A DNA stretch of 64,000 nt from Wyeomyia smithii (GCF_029784165.1 NC_073694.1:75225411-75289410), one strand, 5' to 3'; shown: positions 10,291 through 22,594, counted from the first letter of the stretch. Made by a program: numbers and translations. Notes: generated from the letters alone by a model not told the origin.

Positions 10291-10640
10291 ACAAAACTTC
10301 TTTTTTTCCTTCCCGTTTGTCGAAATTTGACATCGCCAAGCAGCGTTGCCGGTGCTATTAATGTTTTGACTGGCTGACGTGTGTGCCAAAAAGAGAAGCA
10401 CACATTTTTATTCGATAAGTCTCTATATGTGACTTTGTGTAGGTGTGAAGAGGCACGTTTGCCTTTGCCATGTCAATGACAGCAGCCGACAACCGTTGGG
10501 AACGGTCGGCGGCAAAAATAGAAAAGATTCTATTTTTTGCAACAACAACAAGCGACGGTCGACCGCTGTGCTCTGATTGGTCGAAAAGGAACGGAACGGT
10601 AACGGTCAACCGCTACGACGGTTAGTCTGATACAGGCTTT
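10291..10640 (-). repeat. outer module of the palindrome family, right end
   Basis: This module holds a run from CGAAATTTGACATCGCCAAG to GGTTAGTCTGATACAGGC and matches 48455-49134 at about 90%. On the minus strand an open frame (10358-10609) shares long stretches with the frame at 48508-48807, for example DQSEHSGRPSLVVVAKNRI and AKANVPLHTYT. The nucleotide identity is high enough that shared frames could be chance. A CCAAT-type CTGATTGG lies at 10573-10580. Confidence 0.6.
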
Positions 10641-10768
10641 AGGCAGTTTCCCTCTGTTTTGCAGGAGTTTTTTTTCAGCACCCGAAGTGGCTCCTGAATG
10701 GCTGCAATATATGTCGATTTGTTTCGAATGGTGATTGTTCACAGATTTCTTTGTGATTAACGGTATTT

Positions 10769-11002
10769 CTCGCCAAACATGTGAAAAGGGCCCATGTGCC
10801 ATATGTAAACAAGCCAAATTTTCTCGTTTTTTGATTAATACAAGCGAAATCTGCCCTTACCAATAAGCTTTATTGATAAAAGAATTTACTCTTAATCAAA
10901 CAATCTTATTTGTGCGGGTAGATTAAGCTTGTATTTATTGAAAAACGTGAAATTGTGGCTTGTTTACATATGGCACAGGGCCCTTTTCACATGTTTGGCG
11001 AG
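10769..11002. mobile_element. MITE with ~47 bp TIRs, TSD ATTT
   Basis: The left end reads CTCGCCAAACATGTGAAAAG and the right end is its complement, pairing through GGGCCC-TGTGCCATATGTAAACAAGCC. ATTT flanks both ends (10765-10768, 11003-11006). The interior is AT-rich and non-coding. Superfamily unclear from a 4 bp TSD. Confidence 0.7.
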
Positions 11003-11010
11003 ATTTCTTA

Positions 11011-11151
11011 TATTCGTAAGACAGCTAGTCAATCAAAGTTTTCGTTTCCATCATTGAAATTGTCGATATTGATCAAAATGCAGGAGTTTGAGGCCTGTTT
11101 TCTTCGACTGATTAAAATAGGCGCTACTGCTTAAGCCGTTCCTTACTCTAC
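11011..11151. repeat. dispersed repeat C, copy 1
   Basis: About 140 bp from ATTCGTAAGACAGCTAG to CTGCTTAAGCCGTTCC matches 63293-63430 in the same orientation at about 90%. The Juan-like LINE landed at its right edge. Confidence 0.7.
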
Positions 11152-11404
11152 GATACCACATTTATTTATTAATTTTTTTTTTTAAGGGGGGATTTGTTAG
11201 TAGCTTAAGTATTTATGATAAATATTAGTAAATAATGAGTATGTGTGTCCAATCACAAATGGTGACTTCTCAACACTGTTAGAAATTTGTAATTCTAATT
11301 GTTAGGATTTGTTTGCTTTCGCAATTAGGACTTCTCATTCGTAGGGATTTAAACCTACTTGTCAGAAAAGGGGAAGTAAACTTACAACTAACTTAATTGC
11401 TAAC

Positions 11405-13009
11405 TTATTGGCTATAAAGAGAGCTTATCGTAGCAATTGAGGATTGCAACGATTTTTGTCGAAAATTGTTAATAATTTTATTTGACATAGCTTCTAATGG
11501 TTCAACACCAGTAAGTCTATGTAATTCGAGTGTACCAAACCAAGGAGGACGCTTCAAAATCATTTTCAGAATTTTATTCTGAATCCTTTGGAGTGTTTTC
11601 TTCCTTGTTGAACAGCAACTTGAGCAGATCGGTACAGCATAAAGCATTGCTGGTCTAAAAATTTGTTTGTAAATCAAAAGTTTGTTCTTTAAACAAAGTT
11701 TAGAATTCCTGTTAATGAGAGGATATAAACATCTCGTATATTTGATGCACTTGGCTTGTATACTCTCAATGTGCTCTTTGAAAATAAGTTTTTTATCATA
11801 AATTAGTCCCAAGTACTTAACCTTGTCGGACCAACTTAAAATAACCCCATTCATCTTGACAACGTGATTATTGTTTGGCTTGAAGAAAAAAACCCTAGGC
11901 TTATGCGGAAAAATTATCATTTGAGTTTTAGAAGCATTGGGAGAGATTTTCCACTTTTGCAAGTAGGAAGAAAAAATATCTAAACTTTTCTGCAATCGAC
12001 TGCATATGACACGAAGACTTTTTCCTTTTACGGAAATGCTTGTGTCATCGCAGAACAATGACTTTGTGCATCCTGGAGGCAAATCAGGAAGATCTGAAGT
12101 GAATATGTTGTACAGGACTGGACCCAAGACTGAACCTTGAGGTACACCTGCTCTGACAGGAAATCTATCAGCTTTTGAATTCTGATAGGCAACCTGCAGA
12201 GTTCGATCAGTAAGATAATTTTTTAAAATTTTGATTAGGAAAATTGGAAAATTAAAAGTTTGCAATTTCGCAATCAAACCTTTATGCCAAACACTGTCGA
12301 ATGCTTTTTCTATGTCTAAAAGAGCAGCTCCAGTGGAATAACCTTCAGATTTGTTAGCTCGTATCATATTAGTAACTCTGAGCAATTGATGAGTTGTGGA
12401 ATGACCATGGCGATATCCAAACTGTTCATTTGCAAAAATTGAATTTTCGTTGATGTGTGACATCATTCTGTTAAGAATAATTCTCTCAAACAGTTTACTT
12501 ATTGAAGAAAGCAAACTGATTGGTCGATAACTTGAAACTTCAGCTGGGTTCTTATCCGGTTTTAAAATGGGAGTAATTTTTGCATTTTTCCATAATTTGG
12601 GAAAATATGCGATTTTGAAGCAGCAATTGAAAAATTTCACTAAAAATTCCATTGTGCTCTCAGGGAGATGTTTGATTAGTATATTAAAGATTCCATCGTC
12701 ACCAGGTGCTTTCATATTTTTGAAATTTTTAATAATTGATTTAATCTCATTCAAATTAGTTTCAATTATTTCTGCAGGTAAAAAATTCTGGGAAGAAATT
12801 AAATCAAATTGACGTGTGACTTCATTTTCAATTGGACTCACAAAATTCAAATTTGAGTTATGAACACTCTCAAACTGCTGAGCAAGTCTTTGAGCCTTTT
12901 GTTCATTGGATACAAGAAAACGTTCACCATCTTTTAAAACTGGAATAGGCTTTGAAGGTTTCTTAAGAATCTTCAACAGCTTCCAAAATGGTTTTGAATA
13001 TGGTTTCAA
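11405..13009 (-). pseudogene. LINE ORF2, reverse transcriptase part (Juan-like)
   Basis: This 534-codon open frame is the RT and C-terminal part of ORF2. In order it shows KAPGDDGI, KPDKNPAEVSSYRPISLL, DIEKAFDSVWH (palm motif A), GVPQGSVLGP (motif B) and LFCDDTSI (motif C, the catalytic DD with Cys in place of the usual Ala). A thumb-like region and HRLTGVEPL follow near the C-terminus. It should be continuous with the endonuclease frame upstream (13042-14064), but a frameshift near 13145 separates them. The first Met (13009) is therefore not a natural start. Not functional alone. Confidence 0.85.
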
Positions 13010-13041
13010 TTTTTCAACTTTAGTCTCAAAATTTTGATTTC

Positions 13042-14064
13042 TCAGAAGAGTAAATCTATGTTTAATCTCTTTCTGTAAATCTTTATAAATAGTTTTAAAA
13101 ACAGGGTCACGAGAACGTTGATATTGACGTCTGCGGACATTTTTAAACGAATTAGAAGTTGAAGATTTTCGTCAATTATTGATGAATCAAATTTCACTTG
13201 AGCCTTTGGAACAGAATAATTCCTGGCATCAACAATTGCACATTTTAATGCTTCCAAAGCGGAATCAATATTCACTTCGTTTTGCAAATCAAGCTCATTA
13301 TTGAAATTTCTCTCAATTTGAGTTTTGTATCTTTCCCAATTAGCCTTGTTATAATTAAAAACAGAGCTCATAGGGTTTAAAACTGATTCATGTGATAAAG
13401 AAAAAGTTATTGGAAGATGGTCAGAATCAAAGTCAGCATGTGTGATCAAATCACTACATACATGACTTTGATCTGTCAGCACCAAATCAATTGTTGAAGG
13501 GTTTCTTACAGAAGAAAAGCATGTAGGACTATTCGGAGACAAAATAGAATAGTATCCTGAAGAATAATCATTGAATAAAATTTTGCCATTGGAATTACTT
13601 TGAGAATTATTCCATGAACGATGTTTAGCGTTAAAATCGCCGATTATGAAAAATTTCGAACGATTTCTGGTGAGTTTTTGTAAATCACCTTTAAAATAAT
13701 TTTTGAGCTCGCGTGTGCATTGAAATGGTAAATATGCTGCGGCAATAAATAAAATCCCAAGTTCAGTTTGAACTTCAATTCCCAAAGTTTCAATAACTTT
13801 CGTCTCAAGATGGGGAAGAGCACGATGTTTGATTCGGCGATGAATAACAATTGCAACTCCACCGCCGGAACCCTGAATCCTATCATATCTATGAACCACG
13901 TATTTGGGATCATATTTTAATTTTATGTTAGGTTTCAAAAATGTTTCAGTAATAATTGCAATATGCACATTATTTACTGTTAAAAAATTAAAAAGCTCAT
14001 TCTCATTGGCCTTCAATGAGCGAGCATTCCAATTTAATATTTTAATTGTTTTCTTTAAAATCAT
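13042..14064 (-). pseudogene. LINE ORF2, apurinic/apyrimidinic endonuclease part (Juan-like)
   Basis: This is the start of ORF2; its ATG at 14064 overlaps the end of ORF1 (stop at 14042), a common Jockey-clade arrangement. The endonuclease/exonuclease/phosphatase fold is visible: LNWNARSL near residue 10, ITETFLKP near 38, GGGVAIVIHRR near 67, FFIIGDFNAKHRSW near 137-150, STIDLVLTD near 190 and SDHLPI near 214. The reading slips out of frame after about residue 308 at an A-run near 13145, ending in unrelated residues. It would nick target DNA for target-primed reverse transcription if intact. Confidence 0.85.
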
Positions 14065-14638
14065 TGCTAAATTTTAAATTAGAAACAATTTTAATAGTAA
14101 AATTTGTGCCTATTTGAATGGCTTCAAACATTGATTTTGTCTGCAACATGGCGTTCATAAGATCGAACATTGCCTGTTGCAAAAAAGAAAGTTTACCTGC
14201 CGTAATAGGCCCCAGGCAGTTGACATTAGAAAAAATATTTTCGGCAGCAATATTAGCTGGAGTAATAGGTGTACAATTATTTTCTAGCGTGTTTTGCTTA
14301 CCCATATTAACGGTCATTTTCGAACTACCAACACTAGGCGGTATAATGTTCGAACTACCTGTAACCTGTGCATAAGTTAAACGGGTATGCAAAGGAGTAG
14401 GTAAACTATGCGTCACTGGTACGCTTGGAGAATTTTGTTTTGAAGTTGGTTTTAATTGAGAAATTGAATTTTGTTTACCTTGCCTTGCCTCAACAATTGC
14501 TAAACGGACTGGGCATTGGTAAAAATTTGACATATGGTTGCCGTTACAATTCGCACAGCGAAAATTTTTACTCTCTTTCACAGGACATGTGTCCTTTTTG
14601 TGAGAAGAGTCTCCACAATTAAGACATTTTTGGTCCAT
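14042..14638 (-). pseudogene. LINE ORF1 C-terminal fragment with zinc knuckles (Juan-like)
   Basis: The frame begins at an internal Met and reads CLNCGDSSHKKDTCP and CANCNGNHMSNFYQCP, two CCHC-type zinc knuckles as in the gag-like ORF1 protein that binds element RNA. A low-complexity Ser/Thr/Pro/Asn tail follows. The element is cut off only 9 bp upstream of this ATG, so the N-terminal half of ORF1 is missing. Confidence 0.8.
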
Positions 14639-14689
14639 GTTACAGAAGATACCACATTTAAATTATGTTAAGGCCACATATATCGATCA

Positions 14690-16680
14690 AAGCAGGTAGA
14701 GTTTTAAACAGTCTTTGAGTTGCTTTTCTTTCCAAAACTTTTGAATCACATATCAAATTGTTATGAAGTTTGTTATTTGTAAGTTTGAGAGCTGACTCGT
14801 TCGTATGACACTAGTTATGTTCAAATAAGTCATGTAATCTTTGAGATAATAGACTTTCGTTGTTTTAACAATTTAATACATAACGGTTGCTTAAGTTCGA
14901 TTATAATCAAATGAAATGGGAACGTATATGGCAGCCAAATATTGAAACCACGTGTTCAATCATAATTCATCAGTTAACCCTTAACTAGCCTGTTCATCGG
15001 ATATCAACATTGTTGAAATCGGTTGTGTAGTTTCTAAGATAATGAAGTTTCGTGATTTTCACATTTTGATACATTACAGACGAAGTTACAGTCCAATTAC
15101 GTTGGTACGTTAGGATGTCGTCTTGAATGTGTTGAGGACATATTATGCATTAAATCTGTGTTGGCTCAGAAAATAATGTTTTTCCAAACTGTACACTTTT
15201 CGAGCCCTTTTGGGGTGAGATTGTGCCAAGCTATGATGAACGGTACAATGTACGGAATTCATATTTACGACGAAACTATATTAGTATACACAAAAACACT
15301 TGCATTGTTTACACAGTGTTGTCTAGCCAAGGTATTATTTGAAATAATGACTAAAAGCTTGATAACAGTAAGCTAACAAATGTTGATGGAAATTTGCACT
15401 GATTGATATTACTTATGAAATGTAACAATATTTTGTACACCGATTCTATATTAACTGATGACTTTTTCAGCGAGGAAGGAGGGTTGTGGGTACGTTTCCA
15501 GCAGTTTTGAGATCTCCAATGGAATATACAGTGGTCAATGACATATAATAATTGAAACGAAAAGTCTGCAATACACACTTATTCTCGAGACTGTCTATAA
15601 GCCACGTTCTCATAACTGGCTACTCCAGATATCGATTTGATCCAGTCATACACTTTTCTACAATTCATATGAAACGTAGTTTCTGGTCAACCCCCTACAG
15701 CCCCTTAATAGTTCACGTTGTTTATGGTCGACCCTATATTTACTGTTTTATCATGTTATTCATGTGAATTATTCGTAGATACACTACTGTTCATTTTTCA
15801 GGTATTGAAGTCAACTTTTTGTTTTTGGCACAATCTCACCCCATAGAAGGGGTGAGATTAGGCCAAAGTTCATTTAATTTTAGCAAAATTATATTTTATT
15901 GTAACTTAACCATATTTGCGGCAGTCGTTAACTAAACATTTAAGTGTGCATTGACGCGATGTGGATGAAACTCATTGCCTAAATGTGTACATTACAAGCT
16001 AAGGAACAAAAATATATCCTTTTTTGGCACAATCTCACCCCGGCAGACGGTATGTTTATTTTCATAGCTGGATTTCACAGTTTTAAACATAACAGGCAAA
16101 GTAATAACCCGTTTGCAAAAAAAAATCAATAGGGTCTCATGGGGCAACAAGACCTTCCATATGACACTGATTTTATGAAAATCGGCTCAGCCATCTCTGA
16201 GAAACATGAGTGAGATTAAATAGTCTCTAGAACACGTTTCTTTCCATAACTTCTGAACCACAAGTTTAATCTTCATAAAATTCAAAAGTTAAGGGTTTTT
16301 TAGGTAGCCCGTTCATTTGAAATTAATTTTGTTGAAATCGGTTGTGTAATTTCTGCGATATTGATGTTTCGTGATTTTTACATTTTGATACATAACATCT
16401 AAACTAAAAATCCGATTACAATAAAATTCAATAGGGTCTTATGAGGCAACTAGACCTTTCATTTGCAATAAATTTCATTGAAATCAGTGCAGCCATCTCT
16501 GAGAAACTCGAGTGAGATTGGGAGAGCGTTACACGCACACACACATGCAGAAATTGCTCAGCTCGTTGAACTGAGTCGAGTGATATACGACATTCGGCCC
16601 TTTTGAGCACTATTATACCTTCAGTTTCTGCAGTGATTGCTATACCTTTCTAGGAGAAAGGCAAAATGTTTATCGTTTTT
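14690..16680 (-). repeat. dispersed repeat B, copy 1, with internal subrepeats
   Basis: Diverged subrepeats carry GTTGAAATCGGTTGTGTA, TTTCGTGATTTT-ACATTTTGATACAT and CAGCCATCTCTGAGAAAC. The right end reads GATTGCTATACCTTTCTAGG. The same family, in the opposite orientation, fills 26284-29757. Between 15196 and 16042 lies a block bounded by GGGGTGAGATTGTGCCAA and its complement, with a further GGGGTGAGATT palindrome at 15822-15867; this is probably a separate nested MITE, but I found no clear TSD. No coding sequence. Confidence 0.65.
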
Positions 16681-16938
16681 TCTTGATTTTTAAATGACGA
16701 ATAAAAATCTGCTCGAAATATAAGAGCACGGCTGCACGGCAATAAGCACACAGTCCTACTTGCTCCAAGTTTATTTCCAAATTATTATTGTTTACCATTA
16801 GTATAAATAAAACAAGTTCTAAAAACGGCGAACTTGTGCGCGTTGTATACGGAAGTGATAAAAGTTATTGAGTTAAAGTGCATCGTGTAGTGAAAAATCA
16901 TTAAAAACGATCATTACAAAATGTACGACGTATAGCGA
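16681..16938. other. no gene seen; MITE fragment at start
   Basis: The start shares ATAAAAATCTGCTCGAAA with the hairpin at 22499-22594. The rest is AT-rich with no recognisable gene. Confidence 0.4.
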
Positions 16939-16940
16939 TA

Positions 16941-17985
16941 CACACTTATTCTCGTTTTAATTGTTCAGTAATTTTTATTACGGTCATGTTCAGTAAATTT
17001 GAAAAAATACTGATCATTTTGTAATTTTCTCAAAAATAACTGATGTCGGTTGAAGTTTTTACCGAATTACCGTTATGCAAAAGGCATTTAACGAGCTCAG
17101 CAAAAAACATTACTGACCTTTTCTGTTAACTAAAGTATGTTCTGCACTTTCATAAAGTTCAGTAAGTATTTGACGATCTGTCAGCATCTACCTAGGTGTT
17201 GCTGAAAACTCTTCAATTGTTCAACTGAACTCTTGTTTTTTAATATACTGTTCGGCAATTTTTCTATATCTATCAAAACGAAACATCAAATGTCCGCCAT
17301 TTTCAAATATTCAAAGAGTTCCGAAGCTGAGTTTTTAAAAAGTTTCGCGTGTGATTTTCAAAAAAAAAATATATTGATATCTTACTTTGAAATCTACAAG
17401 AAAACGGCGTGGAGGTACACGATCTATTCAGTCAGCAAATGGAAACTTTTCCACCACAGGAGAACAGTTTACTAGAAGCCTGCAATAAAAAGCCTGTATT
17501 CATCATAACATTAAACGTATCAAGTTTTTACTCGAATGTGCTGGGAACACCAGTATAATCGATCTAAGCAATCCGAAATTTCTTTATAAAATTATTCAAC
17601 AGTTGCAATAGCAACTTTCACAATGGTTCATATTTCACACAACATTTATTTGACAATTGGTTCATATTTCTCTCGTAACCATGAAAAAACTCTACGTTTA
17701 CAAAATGCTCGGTAATTTGTGACGAATCGTCAGCTTTGTAAATTTACAGAACGTTCGGTAATTCGTGACGAATAGTCAGCTTTGTAAATACCGACTCATG
17801 CAGCCATTTTTGATGAACGCTTCGTAAGTTTTTACTGAGCTATCTTCTATGTTTGACGTTTCAGCGAGAATGAAAAATTACCGAGCACTCGTCAAGCAAA
17901 TAAATTGCTAAACAGATTGCTGATGGCTCAGCTGTTGAGAACTCGTTAAAAAGATTGCTGAGTTCGGTAAAAGAAACTAAGTGTG
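16941..17985. mobile_element. TA-flanked MITE (1,045 bp) with CACACTTA ends
   Basis: The ends are CACACTTATTCTC and TAAGTGTG, each flanked by TA (16939-16940, 17986-17987). The interior repeats words like GTTCAGTAA and its complement many times on both strands. No transposase. A Tc1/mariner-like non-autonomous element is the likely class. Confidence 0.7.
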
Positions 17986-17987
17986 TA

Positions 17988-18788
17988 TGCTTGAACTGCG
18001 AGCAGGATAGCATGAGTCAGTTTATCAATAATGCATGTGAAAAACGCTTGATTTTAGTTCCACACAGTGAACGAGTGCAAGCAGGGAGAGTGAGAGACAA
18101 AAGTTGCTAAGTATTCCTGCTTTTTCTTAGCATTGTATAGCGGTCGTACGATGTGTTTACGGAAACGACCACGACACCGAGTTCTTTTCGGGATTTCTAA
18201 TAAGATTTTTTTTTTAACTTGTTGCCTTGGTGCCGGATAGCGAAAATGATGCACAAACGATTACTTTGCTTGTGTTGTGGTAGAGGTGCTCATGTTTGCT
18301 ACACAACTGTTGGATGGTTTGCTGCAAAACGCTTTTTTGTGCTATTATTTTTTTCGATTTTTCTAGCTTTTGAGCAAATGACTCTGGATATTGTTATTGA
18401 TTATAACCGTAACTAATTATGACTAGTTTGGCACGTGTTAGAAAAAAAGGTTATGTATTGGTACATATGTATGTACAAAAAATTTTTCGTTTATTTATCT
18501 ATGCATGGCTTTCTTCTCGTTTTGCCAATCCGCTGTATAATAAATAAAATAATATAATTATTAAATACGGGTCAATTTTTTGATACAGATGTATCAAAGG
18601 AATTGAAAGTCTGAAAATAATAATAGAATCCATAGGACTCTAATATTATTTTGAGGCGGGGCTTACCAAATGGAAAATGACTCCGGAATGTACTGCAAGT
18701 ACTCAGTCATTCTGTAAAGGGTCTTTGGAAAGTCGGTAGAGCTAACACCTTCTAGATCCCGAAACTAAGATAGTCGCAAAAGTGAAAA
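17988..18788. other. 800 bp without recognised gene or repeat
   Basis: AT-rich sequence with only short open frames (under 70 codons) that resemble nothing. It forms the left target flank of copy 2 of the 3.6 kb element and differs completely from the flank of copy 1. Confidence 0.4.
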
Positions 18789-19055
18789 ATCACAAGAAGG
18801 TTGTATGCAAAGCCACGACCGCAAGGTTGAAGTAGAATACTTTTACAAGAAAGATAACCTGGCTGCTTGCGTGTCAGTCATTTTTTCTAGTAAATAAACG
18901 TTGACCGTTCAGTGGCAGTATTGTAATTTCTTTTTGTCTGATATTTTGAATGAAGTTCATTGGATATTTTTAAATTTTGTGCAAATGAGAAGTTGAAGTG
19001 CTGCCGAATTGTAATATGCACATTTAACGACATCATTAAACGGGAACGGAACAAA

Positions 19056-19216
19056 GGCTACGGTTATGCAGAACGCGAATGCCGGCGCGATGCGATTCGC
19101 CTTACCGTAGTGAAATGTACAGCTCTTTTTAAGGCGAAGTAGAGCTATACATTTCAACAGATTTCGTCTTGCCGAATCGCATCGCGCCGTTATTTGCGTT
19201 CTGCATGACCGTAGCC
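19056..19216. repeat. 161 bp hairpin (copy 2)
   Basis: I saw no difference from the hairpin at 2022-2182, including its mismatches between arms. Both copies thus descend from one recent source. Confidence 0.85.
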
Positions 19217-20279
19217 AAACCCTAAGCGACGCAGACACGTAATAATAGTCAGAGTATGCATGTAGATGAAGATAATTAACTTTGGATTAAAGCGCAAAAC
19301 GAGAAAATATTAACCCTTCAAATAATCATTTGTGTTCTTCAAATTTCAGTTGTTCAATTTAATATCCGATGAAATGTTTGTTTATTATCTGATGAAGCTC
19401 TTATATAGGCCAAATGATGCATTCCCAATTTACTAGGTCCATAACTCTGCCGACCGTGCTTGGGAAAGCGCGGTATAACGACCAATCAGAGGTCGAATTT
19501 TGTTTTGACAAGGCTTAAGAGTTTTCAATAGTACAATAGTTCGAATGATAAAATTGCAATTTCATGCATTTGGTAGGAATCTTAGAAGATTTTCTAATCG
19601 ATTGCTGCAAAAACGAAGGAAATCCATCGAAAACTAACGGATTTATTAGCATTTGAAATTTTTCTCACTTTTTTCAGTTTTAGATTTTCATTTTACATCC
19701 CTATGTAGCCGAACTTCCTGAGAGAAGTATTCTTATTCAAAATTAAATCTTCATTTATTCATTTGTTGTCCTTACAAGGACAATTGTTCAATTTATCATA
19801 GGATGTAGTGTTTATCTTACATCTCTGTGTTACCTTGATAGTGAGGACTAAGGCGCACGGTCAACACAATGAGAAAGGTGTTTTCACATTGAAAACTAGA
19901 CACGGCTTCACTGGAGGAAGTGTTGGCGAATGCATCTACCGCTAATACCACCGCTATCATACGAAAGCGCGTCGTTTCATGTGGGGAATATCAAGAACGA
20001 AAAATGACGCGCGTCTAAGCATAACCCGAACTGTTTCGCCGTGCTGCTCCCATTTACCTTTACATCGGCCTCAGGGAAGTACCGGCTGCATCTGCATCTA
20101 CCGCTGAGGCTGTCACTATACTGCTATTGGTACCAAAAGCTATTAACTCTTCAAATAAGTGTGTTATTTGTTCTCAAAAGAACAATTGTTCAATTCAAAA
20201 TCGGATTTACGCAATCGCATCTCTGTAATATTACCGACAATAATATTCTTTTGAACAAACTGATACAACTTTCCCATTA

Positions 20280-20425
20280 GGCCTCTGCCATAATAGACGC
20301 GAAAAGCGACGCGAACCGATTCGCTCAGCTGTAGGTTAATGTACAGCCATCAGTAGAGCTGTACATCAACCTACGGCCGAGCGAATCGGTTCGCGCCGCT
20401 TTTCGCGTCTACTATGGCAGAGGCC
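20280..20425. repeat. 146 bp near-perfect hairpin (copy 2)
   Basis: Counterpart of 3246-3391; arms start and end with GGCCTCTGCC and its complement. Confidence 0.85.
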
Positions 20426-22498
20426 TTAGAGAAAGTAGCTGGCTGATGTATTCACCTTATGCAAGCCTGCTGCTGATGCTTCCCGCTACCACACTGAAAC
20501 AGCATTTTAGTGAAGGGAGTGTCGTTGCATCAGCTGAACCTGCTACTATCGATGCTGATATACCCGCTGCAACAGCTACGCTATGCATAGCCATGCCACA
20601 GTTGTGGCCGCTATACGCTGGCCCAACTGCTGAGCACCTGCAACGCTATCCGTAGCCATGCCACAGTTGTGGCCGCCATTGGTATCCGCTGTACCTGCAT
20701 CTGCTGGCCCTGCTGCTATCGATGGTGAGATTCGCTGAAACTGCTACACTTCTTCGCAGCCATGCCACAGTTGTGGCCGCTATCCGCTATCGATGGTACC
20801 CACTGCTCGCTCCCGCTGCTGCTAAGGGAGGACTGCTGTCGTCGCTGTTCAGAACTACTATGAGCGGCTTCGACTAAAACAGGCTCTTATATAGGGATGA
20901 AAATAGGAATGAATTATTTTACGTACGTGGTGGAATGATATAACTTGAAAAATATGTGTGACTTCATTCTGGTTCAGAGCGATCATTTGGTAAGCTCCAC
21001 CTCTTTTTGCAGTTTCTAAAGTTTTTCCTCAGTTTCGTAGCACGGATGCACAAAAATGATTTCTTGTGAACATTCTGTCGAGCCGGACCGATAGCACTCT
21101 CATTGAAGCAACAAAATAACATGTTTTGTGTCGTGTTGTGTAGCTTGGTTGAAGAAAATGTTCCCGTCCCCATGTCGCATGTAAGCAGATTATTGCGTTC
21201 AGTAGACAGTAGATAGTGTATCCAGCGAATAAACACCGATGGTGCTCTCACACACGCAACGGTTTTAACCCGTATCTTATTGCGGTTTGTAACATCAAGC
21301 GATTTCGTTTGCTCGCTGTTGCGTGTTGCATCATGTTGCAACTTGGCAGCTGGGAGACGACGAAATTCTGTTTATGCTGATTGATTGAATCGACTTCATA
21401 TTAGCTCTGCATAGTCGAACTAACTGCTTTTGTGAATGCGTTCTAACAGGGCAGTTTATTATTCAATGTCGGTTATGCTGATCGCAGCGTTTGCGCTGCC
21501 CCTACAGTGGGGAGTTTACTAAATAAAGTAAAAATTAGACAACTACAACAGAATTTGATTGCATCCCGCACAGAATGTCTGCTTGTGTTGATGCCAGAAA
21601 ATTATTAACCTTCAATTATTTTTTTATTTGCCTTCAAAAAAGCATTTTGCTGTTCAAAATCGGTTGCTAATTACAACCTTTGAGCTGCCCTAACATTGGG
21701 GGAATTAAGATACACGGACAACATGCACTGTGGAAGCTATTTCACATTCAGTAAATTAGACGGGTGCGACAAATTTAAATTGCTAGGATGCAACACAGAA
21801 TACTTGCTTGCGTTGACAAAAATTATTAACTTTCAATGACTTGATTATTTGCCTTCAAAAAGGCATTTTGATTTCCAAAATTGGATTTCCTGATGCGATC
21901 TTCATGCTGCCCCAACACGGGGGGAATAATGGCTGTCTGGCGACACACGCTGAGAAAAACCGCGCTGCTCCTGAGACGTGGTGACCAACCACAGAGCTAG
22001 TGCTGCTGCTGAGAAGGACGACTGCTGTCGTCGCTGTCTAGAACTATTATGAGCGGCTCCGGCTGAAACAGGCTCTTATATAGGCCAAATAGCATGTTTT
22101 CAATTGCAAGGTATATGATCCTGTCGACCGTGCTTGGGAAGCAAGCATATAACGACCAATCAGAGGTCGAATTTTTCGTTTTGACAAGGCTTGACTATTT
22201 TCAATAGTACAATAGTGTGAATAATAAAATTACAATTATCCTATTTTGGGAAGAATCTTAGAAGATTTTCCAGTCTATTGCTGCAAGAACGAAGGAAATC
22301 CATCGAACACTAACCGATTTATTAGCATTTGAAATTGGACATATTTTTCACTTTTTTCGGTTTTAGATTTTCATTTCACATCCCTATGTAGCCGAACTTC
22401 CTGAGAGAAGTATTCTACTTCAAAATACCTGCAACTATCTTTTTTTCATAATATCACTGCCAGACAGTGGGATCTAGAAATAGGTTCCCACGCACACA

Positions 22499-22594
22499 AT
22501 AAAAATCTGCTCGAAATGGCTTAAATGACAGTTCTCCCATATACCGTATATGGGTGAAATGTCATTTAAGACCTTTCGAGCATTTTTTTTTATT
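22499..22594. repeat. small hairpin MITE
   Basis: AATAAAAATCTGCTCGAAA on the left pairs with TTTCGAGCA-TTTATT on the right. The arms continue through CTTAAATGACA and meet at a palindromic CCATATACCGTATATGG. Related sequence lies at 16690-16720. Confidence 0.6.

Larger units (their letters stand above)
1185..10640. repeat. giant imperfect palindrome with nested insertions
   Basis: The left arm (1185-1353, 1682-1755, 5388-7134) is the reverse complement of the right arm (7817-8384, 9127-10290, 10291-10540). With later insertions removed, each arm is about 2 kb with only scattered substitutions. At the centre the left arm ends in TTGTTATACATATA and the right arm resumes with its complement, so the ancestral palindrome had essentially no spacer. 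The right arm runs about 100 bp further, to GGTTAGTCTGATACAGGC near 10640; the left arm is cut off near 1185. Both arms carry a captured anillin-like gene fragment and three ~140 bp tandem units. The outer module recurs at 48455-49134, so the arms belong to a dispersed repeat family. Confidence 0.85.
11165..14647 (-). mobile_element. 5'-truncated Juan/Jockey-clade LINE, 13 bp TSD
   Basis: The element runs on the minus strand and ends in an A-rich tail (plus-strand T-run at 11173-11183). The 13 bp duplication GATACCACATTTA is perfect at 11152-11164 and 14648-14660, which fixes both ends. Order on the minus strand: the C-terminal part of ORF1 with zinc knuckles, then endonuclease, then reverse transcriptase, then a ~230 bp 3' UTR. 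The 3,483 bp lacks the 5' UTR and most of ORF1, as expected from incomplete reverse transcription. Juan-A-like identity is from recognition of the protein style and mosquito context. Confidence 0.85.
18789..22421. mobile_element. 3.6 kb non-coding element, copy 2
   Basis: Same length (3,633 bp), same orientation and almost the same sequence as copy 1, exactly 17,034 bp downstream. The left flank is GTGAAAAA and the right flank AAAATACC, unrelated to copy 1 flanks apart from the A-run. This points to independent insertion, not segmental duplication. Hairpins lie at 19056-19216 and 20280-20425, promoter-like blocks at 19400-19738 and 22071-22421. Confidence 0.85.

Noticed and set aside
1755..22421. 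Segmental duplication explaining the two near-identical 3.6 kb copies
   Set aside because: Flanks differ on both sides and an empty site exists for copy 1.
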